From Caldilineaceae bacterium (GTDB lineage Bacteria > Chloroflexota > Anaerolineae > Caldilineales > Caldilineaceae): a stretch of 64,000 bases of DNA. The notes below the pieces were generated by a model. The model did not search any database. It saw only the letters and a program-made list of their open reading frames with translations, and was not told where the DNA came from. Below are positions 1 through 8,530 of this stretch, piece by piece. The stretch lies in the NCBI GenBank assembly GCA_022823185.1, contig JAJDXQ010000006.1, positions 1 to 64,000 of the forward strand, read 5' to 3'. The first letter of the stretch is position 1. Each line of letters opens with the position of its first letter. The position numbers and the translations under genes are program-made.

Positions 1-687
1 GACCTGGGCATGAACTTCGGTCCCACAACCTTCTACGATGGCCAGGGTCTGATGGTCCGTAAGGAGGCCGGCGTCGCTACGCTCCAGGACCTCCAGGGCG
101 CCTCGGTCTGTGTGGTCACAGGCACGACCACCGAACTCAACCTTGCCGACCAGTTCGCTTCGGCCGGGGTAGACTACGAAGCCGTTGTCTTCGAAGACTT
201 CGACCAGTCCTTCACCGCTTACGACGAGGGCCGTTGTGACGCCGTCACGACCGACAAGTCCAGCCTCGTCTCACGCCAGACCACACTCTCGGCTCCCGCG
301 GACCACGTGATTCTCAACGTGACGCTCTCCAAAGAGCCGCTGGGGCCGGCGGTACGCCACGGCGATGACCAGTGGTTTGACCTCGTGAACTGGGTCGTCT
401 ACGCCACGATGCTCGCCGAGGAATACGGAATTACATCGAGCAACATTGACAGCTTTATGGGCAGCGAGGACCCCAACATCCGCAGGCTGCTGGGCCTCGA
501 AGGTGACTTCTGCTCCAAGGTTGGCATTGCCAACGCAGGTTGCTTCATGGACGTCATCACGCAGGTCGGCAACTACGCCGAGATCTATAACCGCAACCTG
601 GGCCCGGATACCGTATTCGACCTGCCCCGCGGTCTGAATAGCCTCTACACCGACGGCGGAATCCTGTACGCCCCGCCCATCAGGTAG
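1..687 (+). CDS. Amino-acid ABC transporter substrate-binding protein (5' partial, AapJ/BztA-like)
   Basis: The reading frame is already open at base 1, so the N-terminus and signal peptide lie outside the window. The remaining 228 codons resemble the C-terminal two thirds of periplasmic binding proteins of the general L-amino-acid family (AapJ/BztA). The closing segment with RGLN, YTDGG and YAPPIR is characteristic of that group, and the DKSS and VNWVVYA stretches fit the second lobe. The protein would capture polar amino acids outside the membrane and hand them to a permease pair. No permease follows; a hairpin terminator does, so any transporter partners are upstream or elsewhere. Assignment to the family is secure; the exact substrate is not. 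Confidence 0.85.
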   Translation, partial: DLGMNFGPTTFYDGQGLMVRKEAGVATLQDLQGASVCVVTGTTTELNLADQFASAGVDYEAVVFEDFDQSFTAYDEGRCDAVTTDKSSLVSRQTTLSAPADHVILNVTLSKEPLGPAVRHGDDQWFDLVNWVVYATMLAEEYGITSSNIDSFMGSEDPNIRRLLGLEGDFCSKVGIANAGCFMDVITQVGNYAEIYNRNLGPDTVFDLPRGLNSLYTDGGILYAPPIR

Positions 688-699
688 ACTCGTTTGAGC

Positions 700-743
700 A
701 GACGGACAGAGGGACCCAATCCACTGGGTCCCCTGTCTGTCTT
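700..743 (+). terminator. Imperfect hairpin terminator after the binding-protein gene
   Basis: Two arms centred on GGGACCCA and TGGGTCCC, extended by GACAGA and CTGTC with one mismatch or bulge, surround a 6-base loop 13 bases after the stop codon. The T-run behind it is weak. Confidence 0.55.
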
Positions 744-810
744 CCCGTCCACCGTATTGCCCTCCAACCAGGGCACCCATCCCCGCATCGACCGCCCGGC
801 TAAGCAAAAC

Positions 811-1149
811 ATGACACGCCAGCAACATGAGCCCCTCTCGCGCAGAAACCTGACCCTCATCCTCTACTATATCTCCGCGCTTGTCGGGCGCGACGGCGTC
901 GAAAACGGGGTCATGGTGAACTTTCTCCGATCAATGGAAGGCCTGCCGCCCCTTGAAGGTGACGCACTGACCGACGAAACCTGCAAATTCGACAGAGCCA
1001 TACAGCAACATCTACCCATTGAACCCGTGCCCGGCAGGCGTTCAGGAGGTCCGGGTCGCGACCGCGGCTGGCGGCGCACCACAGATGCAGGTAGCAATGA
1101 GGCGCGGCGTATGTTGGCGCAGATCCTTGCAACGGCTACAGAGGGCTGA
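811..1149 (+). CDS. Small hypothetical protein
   Basis: A 112-codon frame beginning at ATG 811. A longer version of the frame would start at 694 but would run through the terminator hairpin, so the inner ATG is preferred. The N-terminal half is plausibly folded (LTLILYYISALVGR then a VMVNFLRSMEGLPP stretch); the C-terminal half is arginine- and glycine-rich. No family is recognised and there is no clear Shine-Dalgarno sequence. It may be a real small gene or a chance frame in GC-rich DNA. Confidence 0.3.
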   Translation: MTRQQHEPLSRRNLTLILYYISALVGRDGVENGVMVNFLRSMEGLPPLEGDALTDETCKFDRAIQQHLPIEPVPGRRSGGPGRDRGWRRTTDAGSNEARRMLAQILATATEG

Positions 1150-1590
1150 GCTTGTCAGTTGAAGACCCGTGTACGCGCAAGGATACCGAGCCCGGTTATT
1201 TGCGTTTTCCGATTTCATATAATTGATATTTTATTGCAAATGAACGATGCCCTGCCTCTTGAGAGCTTCTTTCTCGCAAACGCTCGTAAACGCTCATCGA
1301 ACGCTCATACGAGTGTTTACCTGTTCCCATACGAGCGCCCGACCTGTGTTCAGGCAGCGTCCAGCCCGGCGCTTCGTGCAGCGACAACAAAAATGCGTCT
1401 CTTCAGCCTGCTTTGAAACACTGCCCTATCACCGAACGCAGCCGCAAGATCTTGCATTCGTGACACGCCTTGAAAATGCCTGCAAACCGATGCGAACGAG
1501 TGCATCTTGGATGAAAGAACCGTATCCGAAAGTCACCGCCAGCAGGCTGACGCGACGAATGAACGCCTGAATTAAACACGGGCGACGAAC
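1150..1590. other. Intergenic region with an AT-rich core
   Basis: No convincing gene. Positions 1200-1240 are conspicuously AT-rich and contain TATAAT at 1218-1223, a possible -10 box without a good -35. Positions 1279-1345 hold repeated CGCTC and ACGAG words (for example CGCTCGTAAACGCTC and ATACGAGTG) that could form weak alternative hairpins. Confidence 0.4.
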
Positions 1591-2055
1591 ATGTTTCGAT
1601 TCACAACCCTGTTTCTTGCGCTTGCCTTCTTGGTTGTCGGTTGCGTTGCCATTCCAACCGAAAATGAAGAAGCCGCCTACGCCAGGTCACTGGTGCAGGA
1701 TGCCATCCGCTATTATGACCGTAACGGCCAAGATTCTGCCATCGAATACTACAGTTCGCAAGATAGCGTGCATGGCCAGTGGTACGTCTTCATCGTCGAT
1801 GCCGATGGCTATACCATTGCTTCGCCCAACGCCGACATGATCGGCCGTGATCCGGCTCTGCGCGTCGATGCAAGCGGCCACTTCTACGGCGATGACCTGA
1901 TGAGCGCAACCGAAGCGGGCAACTGGATCAGCTACATTTTCCGTCATCCCGAAACAGGAGAAAATGCCCGCAAGCATACCTGGGTCGTGCGCCACGACGG
2001 TCTGCTATTCGCTTCCGGCTTCTATGAGGAGCAAAAAACTGACGAAGCAAACTGA
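1591..2055 (+). CDS. Lipoprotein with a Cache-like sensory domain
   Basis: This 154-residue protein starts with a hydrophobic signal ending in a lipobox (LVVGC, Cys18), so it is probably lipidated and anchored outside the cytoplasmic membrane. The rest resembles an extracellular single Cache domain: YARSLVQDAIRYYD, then QWYVFIVDADGYTIASP, then IGRD, and a closing strand pair around ARKHTWVVRHDGLLFASGFY. Cache domains normally sit at the front of chemoreceptors, histidine kinases or cyclases and bind small ligands. Here there is no signalling domain or transmembrane helix after it, so it is a stand-alone ligand-binding lipoprotein. The ligand cannot be read from the sequence. Confidence 0.65.
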   Translation: MFRFTTLFLALAFLVVGCVAIPTENEEAAYARSLVQDAIRYYDRNGQDSAIEYYSSQDSVHGQWYVFIVDADGYTIASPNADMIGRDPALRVDASGHFYGDDLMSATEAGNWISYIFRHPETGENARKHTWVVRHDGLLFASGFYEEQKTDEAN

Positions 2056-2507
2056 GATAGAACCTTAGGCTGCCCTCATCCCCAACCGACGTATGGCCGC
2101 CCCTGTCGCTCGCCCCGCATCAACTGCCGCTGGCGTACGGTAACCCCTCCAATGAGCGGACGGGATCGCCCTCATTGCCGCCTGAGATGCGCTGGCCCTT
2201 CGCCCCGAACCCCTCGCCCCTGCCGCTGCCCCCTGCTGTTTTGACATTTCTCCACGCAAGCCTTAGACTTGCAGAAGACGGGTCGCAGCGCACAATCGCT
2301 TACCGGCCTGCGCAAATCATATCCTTAGAACCCACTGCTGCTTCCCGAATCACGGCCCCCGCCCTCCTAGGCTGCCGCCCGCAACCTTAGCAGATACAGG
2401 CGCTCCGCTTTTGTAGGCTTTGCCGCGCGAGAACCCAAACCTTCTCGCCCCGCATCGCCGCCATCTGACGGGCGCTTTTTTGTTGCCCGCTACAGGGGAC
2501 CGACGCG
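2056..2507. other. Intergenic region, no gene seen
   Basis: GC-rich and proline/arginine-biased in all frames, with no supported gene. It precedes the terminase-like gene. CGGGC and GCCCG flank a T-run at 2469-2494, a weak hairpin just before the start. Confidence 0.4.
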
Positions 2508-3764
2508 ATGAACGACCTACCCTCAGGAAAATACTCTCAGGACATAAACGACGTCAAGCCCCAACCTTGGGAAAGGCAACCCGGCGAACCTCTCGACAAC
2601 TACCGCTGGTTCCAGATCTACATTTGCATTCCGCCTCCCCGAACCTTCAAACGCGTCAACCAGCTCATCGCCTTTAAGCCGGGAAGCAAATTGGTCTCCA
2701 GGGCCGCCAACCACTGGCGCTGGAAAGAGCGCGTCGCAGCCTCCGACGACCCGGACACCGGCGCCTCCCTGGCCCTCAAGATTGAATGGCGCGACCAGCT
2801 CCTCAGGGAGCTCGACTATATCAGTCAATTCATCGCCCTCGAAGACACCGCCCGCGCCCTCCAAAACGCCTCAATCGGCCAGTTGGGCCAGGTCGAAGCG
2901 CGCAAGCGCCTTCCCGCCCTTCTTCAATATCAGCGCGGCCTCCACCGCCTCATCGAGCCGCAGAAGAGGAACGAAGCAATCTCTTTCGAAGATCGGGAGG
3001 TGAAACATCTGATCTTTGACAGAATGATGGAAATCCGGCACGACCTTTTGGAACCGATTCTAAGCGAAGCCTATGCCAAAGTGAATGGCGAAGCGGAGAT
3101 CGGCGCCGTCACGGAATCAGCCGGCGGATTCGGTCGGCAGCCTGATTCAACATCCGTTGCCTCCGATTCAGATATGCAAGCGGAACAACAGAATGAGGAG
3201 CTCGGCCAGCGCAAAATTTGGCGCCAGTGGCCCGCAGAACCGGACGCCTTCCTCTTCCAGTTCCGCCTCTATCTCAGCCTCTCGTTTCTGCAGTCGACCG
3301 CTCAAGTCGCCAGGATGGCCAAAGTCCGCCGTAAGACCACCCTCGACAAGGTCGCCCGCAAATGGCGCTGGCAACAGCGCGCCGCCGCCTTCGAAGCCGA
3401 ACACGCCGACCAACCGTCCGCTCGCGCCGAGCTGCAAGGCCAGCTCCTCCTCGACTCAGCCTGCAACGCACAACTTCACGGCCTGATCGAGACCGACAAG
3501 GCCCTCGAGGCTGCCCAACTCGGCCAGCTGAACTGTGCCCGTGCCCGACATGCCTTCTCCGACCTCTCCCGCCATCAACTCAGCCTCCTGCGCTCCGCCC
3601 TGCGTCAGAATGGAACGGTCGCATGGAAAAACAAGAAAGAACGCCGAGGCCTGCGCATTAACGCTATGGTTGAAAAAGCTGCCCAAAAGAGGGCAATAGA
3701 CGGCCTGAGAAAACTTGGTGAAGATTTCGCACGGACCTATGGTCCAGATGATGAAATAGAGTGA
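2508..3764 (+). CDS. Internally duplicated phage terminase small-subunit-like protein
   Basis: The 418-residue protein is built from two diverged copies of one unit of about 150 residues. Each copy opens with a helix-turn-helix-like module: near residues 20-78 it carries PWERQPGEP and ends NHWRWKERVAASD; near 237-305 it carries IWRQWPAEP and ends RKWRWQQRAAAFE. Each is followed by a helical stretch of matching layout, QLLRELDYISQFI...QLGQVEARKR and QLLLDSACNAQLH...QLGQLNCARAR. Small proteins with a PWE.QPGE start and a W...RW..RA end are common as putative DNA-binding terminase small subunits in phages of high-GC bacteria; that link is from memory of the family, not a search. No large terminase, portal or capsid gene is nearby. 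The role is probably DNA binding; viral packaging function is doubtful. Confidence 0.55.
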   Translation: MNDLPSGKYSQDINDVKPQPWERQPGEPLDNYRWFQIYICIPPPRTFKRVNQLIAFKPGSKLVSRAANHWRWKERVAASDDPDTGASLALKIEWRDQLLRELDYISQFIALEDTARALQNASIGQLGQVEARKRLPALLQYQRGLHRLIEPQKRNEAISFEDREVKHLIFDRMMEIRHDLLEPILSEAYAKVNGEAEIGAVTESAGGFGRQPDSTSVASDSDMQAEQQNEELGQRKIWRQWPAEPDAFLFQFRLYLSLSFLQSTAQVARMAKVRRKTTLDKVARKWRWQQRAAAFEAEHADQPSARAELQGQLLLDSACNAQLHGLIETDKALEAAQLGQLNCARARHAFSDLSRHQLSLLRSALRQNGTVAWKNKKERRGLRINAMVEKAAQKRAIDGLRKLGEDFARTYGPDDEIE

Positions 3765-4068
3765 CGCCGCGGCCCGGCGCCCCTCCCTGATTCTGCAAAA
3801 CCTGCCTGTAGCAGTCATCTTGACCCTTGTCGATGCACCGCCTGTCCGCCTCCAGTCTAAAGCCTCGCTGGCCTGACTGCCTTCCCCCTCTGCCCTCGCC
3901 CGAAACTTGAAAGTGGGGGAACATCTACGCCAGCATTAACCAGCCCGTACCGACCGGCTGCGATCCTGGCGCCGACCGATAGATACTGCCAGGCATCTGC
4001 ACCGCCGCCCACACTGTGCCAGAGAAAGCCGGCGCCAGCCCGCCACCGTAACCTGTCAGCCCACAAAC
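3765..4068. other. Intergenic region, no gene seen
   Basis: No supported gene, RNA or repeat between the terminase-like gene and the interrupted helix-turn-helix frame. Probably decayed accessory DNA. Confidence 0.35.
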
Positions 4069-4476
4069 ATGCAATATGTCGACCCGATAACCATCCGCGA
4101 AGCCGCCAACGCCGGCGCAACCTGGCAAGATCTCGCCGCCATCGTCTGAGTATCCGACCAAGCCCTCCGCCACTGGCGTGAAGAAATCGAAGAAAAAGAG
4201 GAAGTCCCCCAGGGCTGCTTCGACGGCCTGGAAGTCAGAGATCGGCGGCCCTTGCCCGGCGACGTCTCCCAAATCCTGTACGGGATCTACGCCGGCCGCG
4301 CCGCAGGACGCCAGGAACGCATCGAAACAATCCGGCAGCAGACCGCCGAAAACCACGACTGGCATACCCTCCTCACCCTACTCCAACACACGGCCAACAC
4401 GGGCAAAAAACCTCGAATCCTCCCAATTCCGACCCCAAAAGACGCCTTAAAGCGGACAAAGCGGACATTTCGATGA
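4069..4476 (+). pseudogene. Helix-turn-helix protein interrupted by an in-frame TGA
   Basis: From ATG 4069 the frame reads through a helix-turn-helix-like start (IREAANAGATWQDLAAIV), meets TGA at 4147-4149, and continues in the same frame without another stop to TGA 4474-4476. The residues after the stop (VSDQALRHWREEIEE) complete the recognition helix expected of such a domain, so the stop falls inside one conserved unit. One base change from CGA or TGG would explain it. The C-terminal half (DVSQILYGIYAGRAAGRQERIETI...) has no recognised family. It lies just after the terminase-like gene and may derive from the same phage-like element. Confidence 0.6.
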
Positions 4477-4950
4477 AGAATCCATGGAAACGGTGCGGCC
4501 CTTGCGGTAAGGACCCAACTCCCAAGAGTATGCATCCCCTCTATCTTTCGGGCAGATCATCGTCGAGCCAAAGGTGCCCGACCAACGCCGCGGCAAGAAG
4601 GACGCCCGCCTCCAGGTCGACCTGATCTATAGCTTCGCCAGCTACGGCAAACTGGAACGCGATCGCCTCGTCAGGGAGCATCCCCAAACCCATGCGAAAT
4701 CATCGCAGACGCCCTGCAGCCCCCTGCCCTCCAAAGGACCTTGCCAACGCCGCATGCCCTGCCGCTCACCAGAATACTGACAACTGAAAAATGCCCTCAG
4801 AGACGCCAACGCGTCCCTCGCGCCCTCGCCCCGCAGCGCCCCTTGTGTGGGTGCCCTAACCCCTCCGCCTGCAACCCTCCTCCGATCAGAGACGCCAACG
4901 CGTTTCACGCGCCGCTTGGTGGACAATAAGAGGTGTCCTTCGCGTGAATT

Positions 4951-5030
4951 CGCGGACAATGAGATTTCCTCCGCGCCCTTTCGTGGATCAGGGCGGTGTT
5001 CGCCGTTGTCCGCGCCCCTCCGTGGATGAA
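4951..5030. repeat. Dispersed intergenic repeat, CGCGGACAA/TCCGCGC/CGTGGA type, copy 1
   Basis: CGCGGACAAT at 4951 is followed by TCCGCGCCCTTTCGTGGAT, and a second partial unit with GTCCGCGCCCCTCCGTGGAT ends at 5030. The same order of words recurs at 8125-8209. Non-coding. Confidence 0.55.
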
Positions 5031-5076
5031 CCAGGTTCTGCCCGCAAACATCCCGGCTCTGAAGCCGCAGGTGTTT

Positions 5077-5167
5077 CTCACTTCTCACTCCTCACTCCTC
5101 ACTCCTCTTCCCTCACTCCTCACTCCTCTTCCCTCTCTCCTCACTCCTCTTCCCTCTCTCCTCGCTC
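5077..5167 (+). repeat. Pyrimidine-rich simple tandem repeat
   Basis: About 90 bases made almost only of C and T, built from repeats of CTCACTC and CTCTTCCCT. The opposite strand is pure purine apart from a few bases. It lies about 200 bases before the FN3-protease gene. Confidence 0.8.
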
Positions 5168-5364
5168 ATACACTATCTGTCAGTGCTGAAATTGGTCACA
5201 ATGCAGAAAGCTAATGTATATTGAACACTGGCGCGACAAAGCAGCGATCACCGGAACGAATCCAGAGCCCAATCCCCACGGCCCCGTTCCTCTGCTCCAC
5301 AGACATCTCATCTGTCACCCAGAAAGCAGTCCGCGACCGTCAACCTTCCAGCTAAGGCAAAACC

Positions 5365-8109
5365 ATGACCAAAGTTTCTCAGCGAACCTATGCGATCCTG
5401 CTGGCATCCCTCCTGGCTGTCACCGCCTTCCTCACCGGCCCCGGCCCGGCCCTGGCCCAGCAGGACGCAACGCTCCCCGCCCCGCAGCTGACCGCCCAGG
5501 CCTCAGAACGCGCCATCGAACTGACCTGGACGGCGGTCGCCGGCGCCGCACGCTACGAACTCTGGTCATGGTGGGACGCCGGCGCCGGCTGGCAACAGAT
5601 CGGCGGCGACAACCTCACCGCAACCGCCTACACCCATTCCAGCCTCGTCGCCGGGATCACCTACTACTATCAGATCCGCGCCGTCGACGCCGGCGGCGAG
5701 GCCGGCGCCTGGTCCGACGAGATCTCCGCCACAACGCCCCCTGCCCTCGCCGCGCCCACGCTAACCGCCCAGGCCGCAGCCGCCGCCGTCGAACTGACCT
5801 GGACAGCAGTGGACACCGCCGAACGCTATATTCTCTGGTCCTGGTGGGATGTCGATACCGGCTGGCAGCAGCTCGGCGGCGACCACCTCACCGCAACCAG
5901 CTACACCCATGCCGACCTCACAGCAGGCACAACCTACTTCTACCAGATCCGCGCCGTAAACGCGGCCGGCGAGCTCAGCCCGCTGTCACAGCAGGTCTCC
6001 GCCACCGCCGCGGAAGCGCAACAGGCAACCTCCACCCCGACCCCGTCCGCAACGCCGACCCCGACCTCTGGCCTGACGGAAACGCCCACCCCCACCCCGG
6101 ACCCGCTTCACACCGCCACGCCAACCTCTACCCCGGGCGCAACCCTGTCGCCAACGCCCACACCGACTGCAACGCCTACCGACGCCGCCACTGCCACCGC
6201 TACACCCACCGTCGAAGCCCAAGCGCTCACCGCGCCCTCCCTCACCGCGCAGGACACCGGCGGCGCAGTCGAGCTGAGCTGGACCGCAGTCGCCGGCGCC
6301 GTTCGCTATGAACTCTTTTACTGGACCAGCGCCGAAGACTGGAAGCAGATCGGCGGCGACAACCTCACCGCGACCTCCTACACCCACTCCGATCCCGAAG
6401 TCGGCACAACCTACTACTACACCGTGCGCGGCGTGAACGCGGCCGGCCAGGGCGGCCCCTGGGCAGAAAACGTGCCCGTGACCGTCTCCGCAGGCCAGGC
6501 CGCGACAGCCACCCCAACGTCCACCGCAGATACCGCCCTGACGGCGACGCCGACGCCAACCTCCACACCCATGCCGCTCTCCGCGCCGACCCTTTCCGTG
6601 AGCCTGACCGAAAACACGGTCGAGTTGAGTTGGGACGCAGTCGCCGGAGCCGTCCGCTACGTGCTCTGGACCCATACCGCCTACAGCGGCATCCAGCGGC
6701 TCGACAATGGCAACCTCACCGCCACGACCTTTACCCACGCAGGAGTGGAGGCCGGCACAACCTATCACTACACCCTGCGCGCCGTCAGCAGCGCGGACAA
6801 CGTCAGCCCCTGGTCGCCCTGGGTTCCCGCCACCCTCCCCGGCCCTCTCACGCTAACCCCCGCCCAAATCTTCGAAAAAGTTTCACCGGCCATCGCCTAC
6901 GTAGAAGCCGGAACCGGCTCCGGCAGCGGCAGCGGCTTCCTGATCGAAGGCGGATATCTCGTCACCGCCGCCCATGTGGTCTGGCCGGAAAATGTCGTGC
7001 GCGTCGTCTTCCCCGACGGAACAGAGTTCCCAAGGGTTCCCGTCCAAAGATTGGATCTGATCGCGGACGTGGCCGTGCTTGGCCCCTTCAATGTCTCCAT
7101 CGAACCCGTTACAATGATCGACGGCGAAAGCATCCCCATCGGCTCTCGCGTCCACCTCATCGGCTACCCCGGCGAGTATGAGCTCTTCCCCGAGCCGACC
7201 ATCACCGGCGGCCTCCTTTCCCGCCTGCGCCAGTGGGAGGCCGGTCCCCTCACCTTGATTCAGACCGACTCGACTATATTCGGCGGCCAAAGCGGCGGCG
7301 CGCTTGTCTCCGATACCGGTGATGTGATCGGCATCAGCAACTTCAAGGTCTATGGCGAATTTGGGCTCGTCGTCTCCTCCACCGACATTATGCCCCGCAT
7401 CCAGCAGCTCATTGCCGGCCAGGACCCTGCCGGCCTTGGCGACCGCGTGCCGCCCCCGCCAGGAGGCGCTTTCCGTCATAGCCTGACTCTTGACAACTAC
7501 TGGGACGACCAGGCCTATATCATCCATGCGCCCCCCCGCACCGAATTCGGGTTCAGCCTGCTCGGTACCAACGACAGCGTGGTCTCGATCTACGACTTCC
7601 TCGGTATCAATGGCGAGACCTTTGACACCTTCGAAATCACAGGCTTTGAGTATGGCGCCTATGTCTTCGGCAGACTGACACCCAATTTCCTCATCATCAG
7701 ACAGAAGGCCACAACGCCCGGCAACTTCGTCATCGCCGCCAACCACAATCTCGTTCCCATAGATGACCCGGACTCAGGCAAGACGATCCAGGTGGGCCAG
7801 TCCATCCACGGAAACATGGACTATCCGTCAGACGCCGACTACTTCATCCTCAACCTGCAACGAGGACAGACGGTCGAAATTCTCGCGCAATCGCTCCTGA
7901 GAGACATGTTCCTCACCCTTAGCATCGGGGGAAGCCCCAGCCCCGCTGCCACCGTCAGTAGAGACGACGGCGCCGGCCTGCTCCTGCGCGACTCTCGGAT
8001 GGTTATCCGCGCCCCCGTCACCGCCAGCTACTACCTGATCGTGGAAACCTACGAGCCCGAACCGGCGGGCGGCTACATACTCACCGTGAATCCCGTCTCA
8101 ATCGACTGA
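5365..8109 (+). CDS. Secreted FN3-repeat trypsin-like serine protease with C-terminal PPC-like domain
   Basis: A 914-residue exported protein. Residues 1-32 are a signal peptide ending ALA-Q. Four fibronectin-III-like modules follow (about 33-124, 125-215, 285-376, 400-490), each carrying a variant of W-A-V-A-G-A-x-RYELW and a TYYYQIRAV strand; PT-rich linkers join modules 2-3 and 3-4. From about 495 to 690 is an S1-type protease domain with the full triad: His537 in TAAHVV, Asp568 in IADVAVL, Ser643 in GGQSGGAL. The tail resembles one or two pre-peptidase C-terminal (PPC) domains, including GQSIHGNMDYPSDADYF. It should be an active extracellular protease displayed or released on a long adhesive stalk. 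The next but two gene encodes a protein with the same FN3-like modules. Substrate unknown. Confidence 0.85.
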   Translation: MTKVSQRTYAILLASLLAVTAFLTGPGPALAQQDATLPAPQLTAQASERAIELTWTAVAGAARYELWSWWDAGAGWQQIGGDNLTATAYTHSSLVAGITYYYQIRAVDAGGEAGAWSDEISATTPPALAAPTLTAQAAAAAVELTWTAVDTAERYILWSWWDVDTGWQQLGGDHLTATSYTHADLTAGTTYFYQIRAVNAAGELSPLSQQVSATAAEAQQATSTPTPSATPTPTSGLTETPTPTPDPLHTATPTSTPGATLSPTPTPTATPTDAATATATPTVEAQALTAPSLTAQDTGGAVELSWTAVAGAVRYELFYWTSAEDWKQIGGDNLTATSYTHSDPEVGTTYYYTVRGVNAAGQGGPWAENVPVTVSAGQAATATPTSTADTALTATPTPTSTPMPLSAPTLSVSLTENTVELSWDAVAGAVRYVLWTHTAYSGIQRLDNGNLTATTFTHAGVEAGTTYHYTLRAVSSADNVSPWSPWVPATLPGPLTLTPAQIFEKVSPAIAYVEAGTGSGSGSGFLIEGGYLVTAAHVVWPENVVRVVFPDGTEFPRVPVQRLDLIADVAVLGPFNVSIEPVTMIDGESIPIGSRVHLIGYPGEYELFPEPTITGGLLSRLRQWEAGPLTLIQTDSTIFGGQSGGALVSDTGDVIGISNFKVYGEFGLVVSSTDIMPRIQQLIAGQDPAGLGDRVPPPPGGAFRHSLTLDNYWDDQAYIIHAPPRTEFGFSLLGTNDSVVSIYDFLGINGETFDTFEITGFEYGAYVFGRLTPNFLIIRQKATTPGNFVIAANHNLVPIDDPDSGKTIQVGQSIHGNMDYPSDADYFILNLQRGQTVEILAQSLLRDMFLTLSIGGSPSPAATVSRDDGAGLLLRDSRMVIRAPVTASYYLIVETYEPEPAGGYILTVNPVSID

Positions 8110-8124
8110 CCTCCCGCACCTCCC

Positions 8125-8209
8125 CGCGGACAAAAAAGGCCGTTCTCCGCGCTTATCCGTGCTCTTCGTGGAAAAAGGTGTCAAGCCGTTCTCCGCGCCC
8201 CTCCCCTGG
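8125..8209. repeat. Dispersed intergenic repeat, CGCGGACAA/TCCGCGC/CGTGGA type, copy 2
   Basis: CGCGGACAA at 8125, TCCGCGC at 8145 and TTCGTGGA at 8165 follow the same order as at 4951-5030; a partial second unit, GTTCTCCGCGCCCCTCCC, ends near 8206. It fills the space after the protease gene. Confidence 0.55.
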
Positions 8210-8284
8210 CAGTCCCGACAGGTTGACAGACCGATATGAATGCGGTACTTTTAGCCTGCAAAAAGTGTGAATTGGGAGAGGCCC

Positions 8285-8530
8285 GTGACACAAGTTCAAA
8301 TTGAAAGCGAACGTCTGTCTCGATTGGAGGGCGCATATGAACATCTTGCTACGAAAGCAGACGTCGAACGCGTGCGTACCGATGTCGAGCGTGTTCGTAC
8401 CGATGTCGAACGCGTTCGTACCGACGTCGAGCGTGTTCGCTCTGAATTGAAAGGGATGAAATGGATTATTGGTGTCGGCATTGCAGCCGCTGGCGCAATC
8501 GGCCCGATCGTTACCAGAATTCTTAGCTAA
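8285..8530 (+). CDS. Small coiled-coil protein with C-terminal membrane anchor
   Basis: An 81-residue protein. GTG 8285 is preferred over GTG 8267 because GGGAGAG ends 4 bases before it. After LATKADVERV comes a run of near-identical heptads (VERVRTD repeated three times, then VERVRSE), encoded by a 21-base tandem DNA repeat, which should form a rod-like coiled coil. The last 25 residues (WIIGVGIAAAGAIGPIV) form one transmembrane helix. The layout resembles small XhlA/DUF1640-like membrane-tethered coiled coils of unknown role. Its stop TAA shares a base with the pheS start ATG (TAATG), suggesting coupled translation. Confidence 0.7.
   Translation: MTQVQIESERLSRLEGAYEHLATKADVERVRTDVERVRTDVERVRTDVERVRSELKGMKWIIGVGIAAAGAIGPIVTRILS

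Larger units (their letters stand above)
4477..5364. other. Gene-poor accessory stretch with repeats
   Basis: No complete gene is supported. A frame at 4550-4680 encodes a protein-like piece (VPDQRRGKKDARLQVDLIYS...KLERDRLV) that looks like a gene remnant of unknown origin. Two copies of AGAGACGCCAACGCG occur near 4799 and 4887. The rest is repeat DNA described separately. Confidence 0.4.

Noticed and set aside
5077-5167. CRISPR or structured RNA in the pyrimidine repeat
   Set aside because: No spacers and no self-complementarity; simple-sequence repeat only.
5214-6311. 365-codon plus-strand frame overlapping the FN3-protease gene
   Set aside because: Arg/Pro/His-rich translation, alternate frame of repeated FN3 and PT-rich coding sequence.
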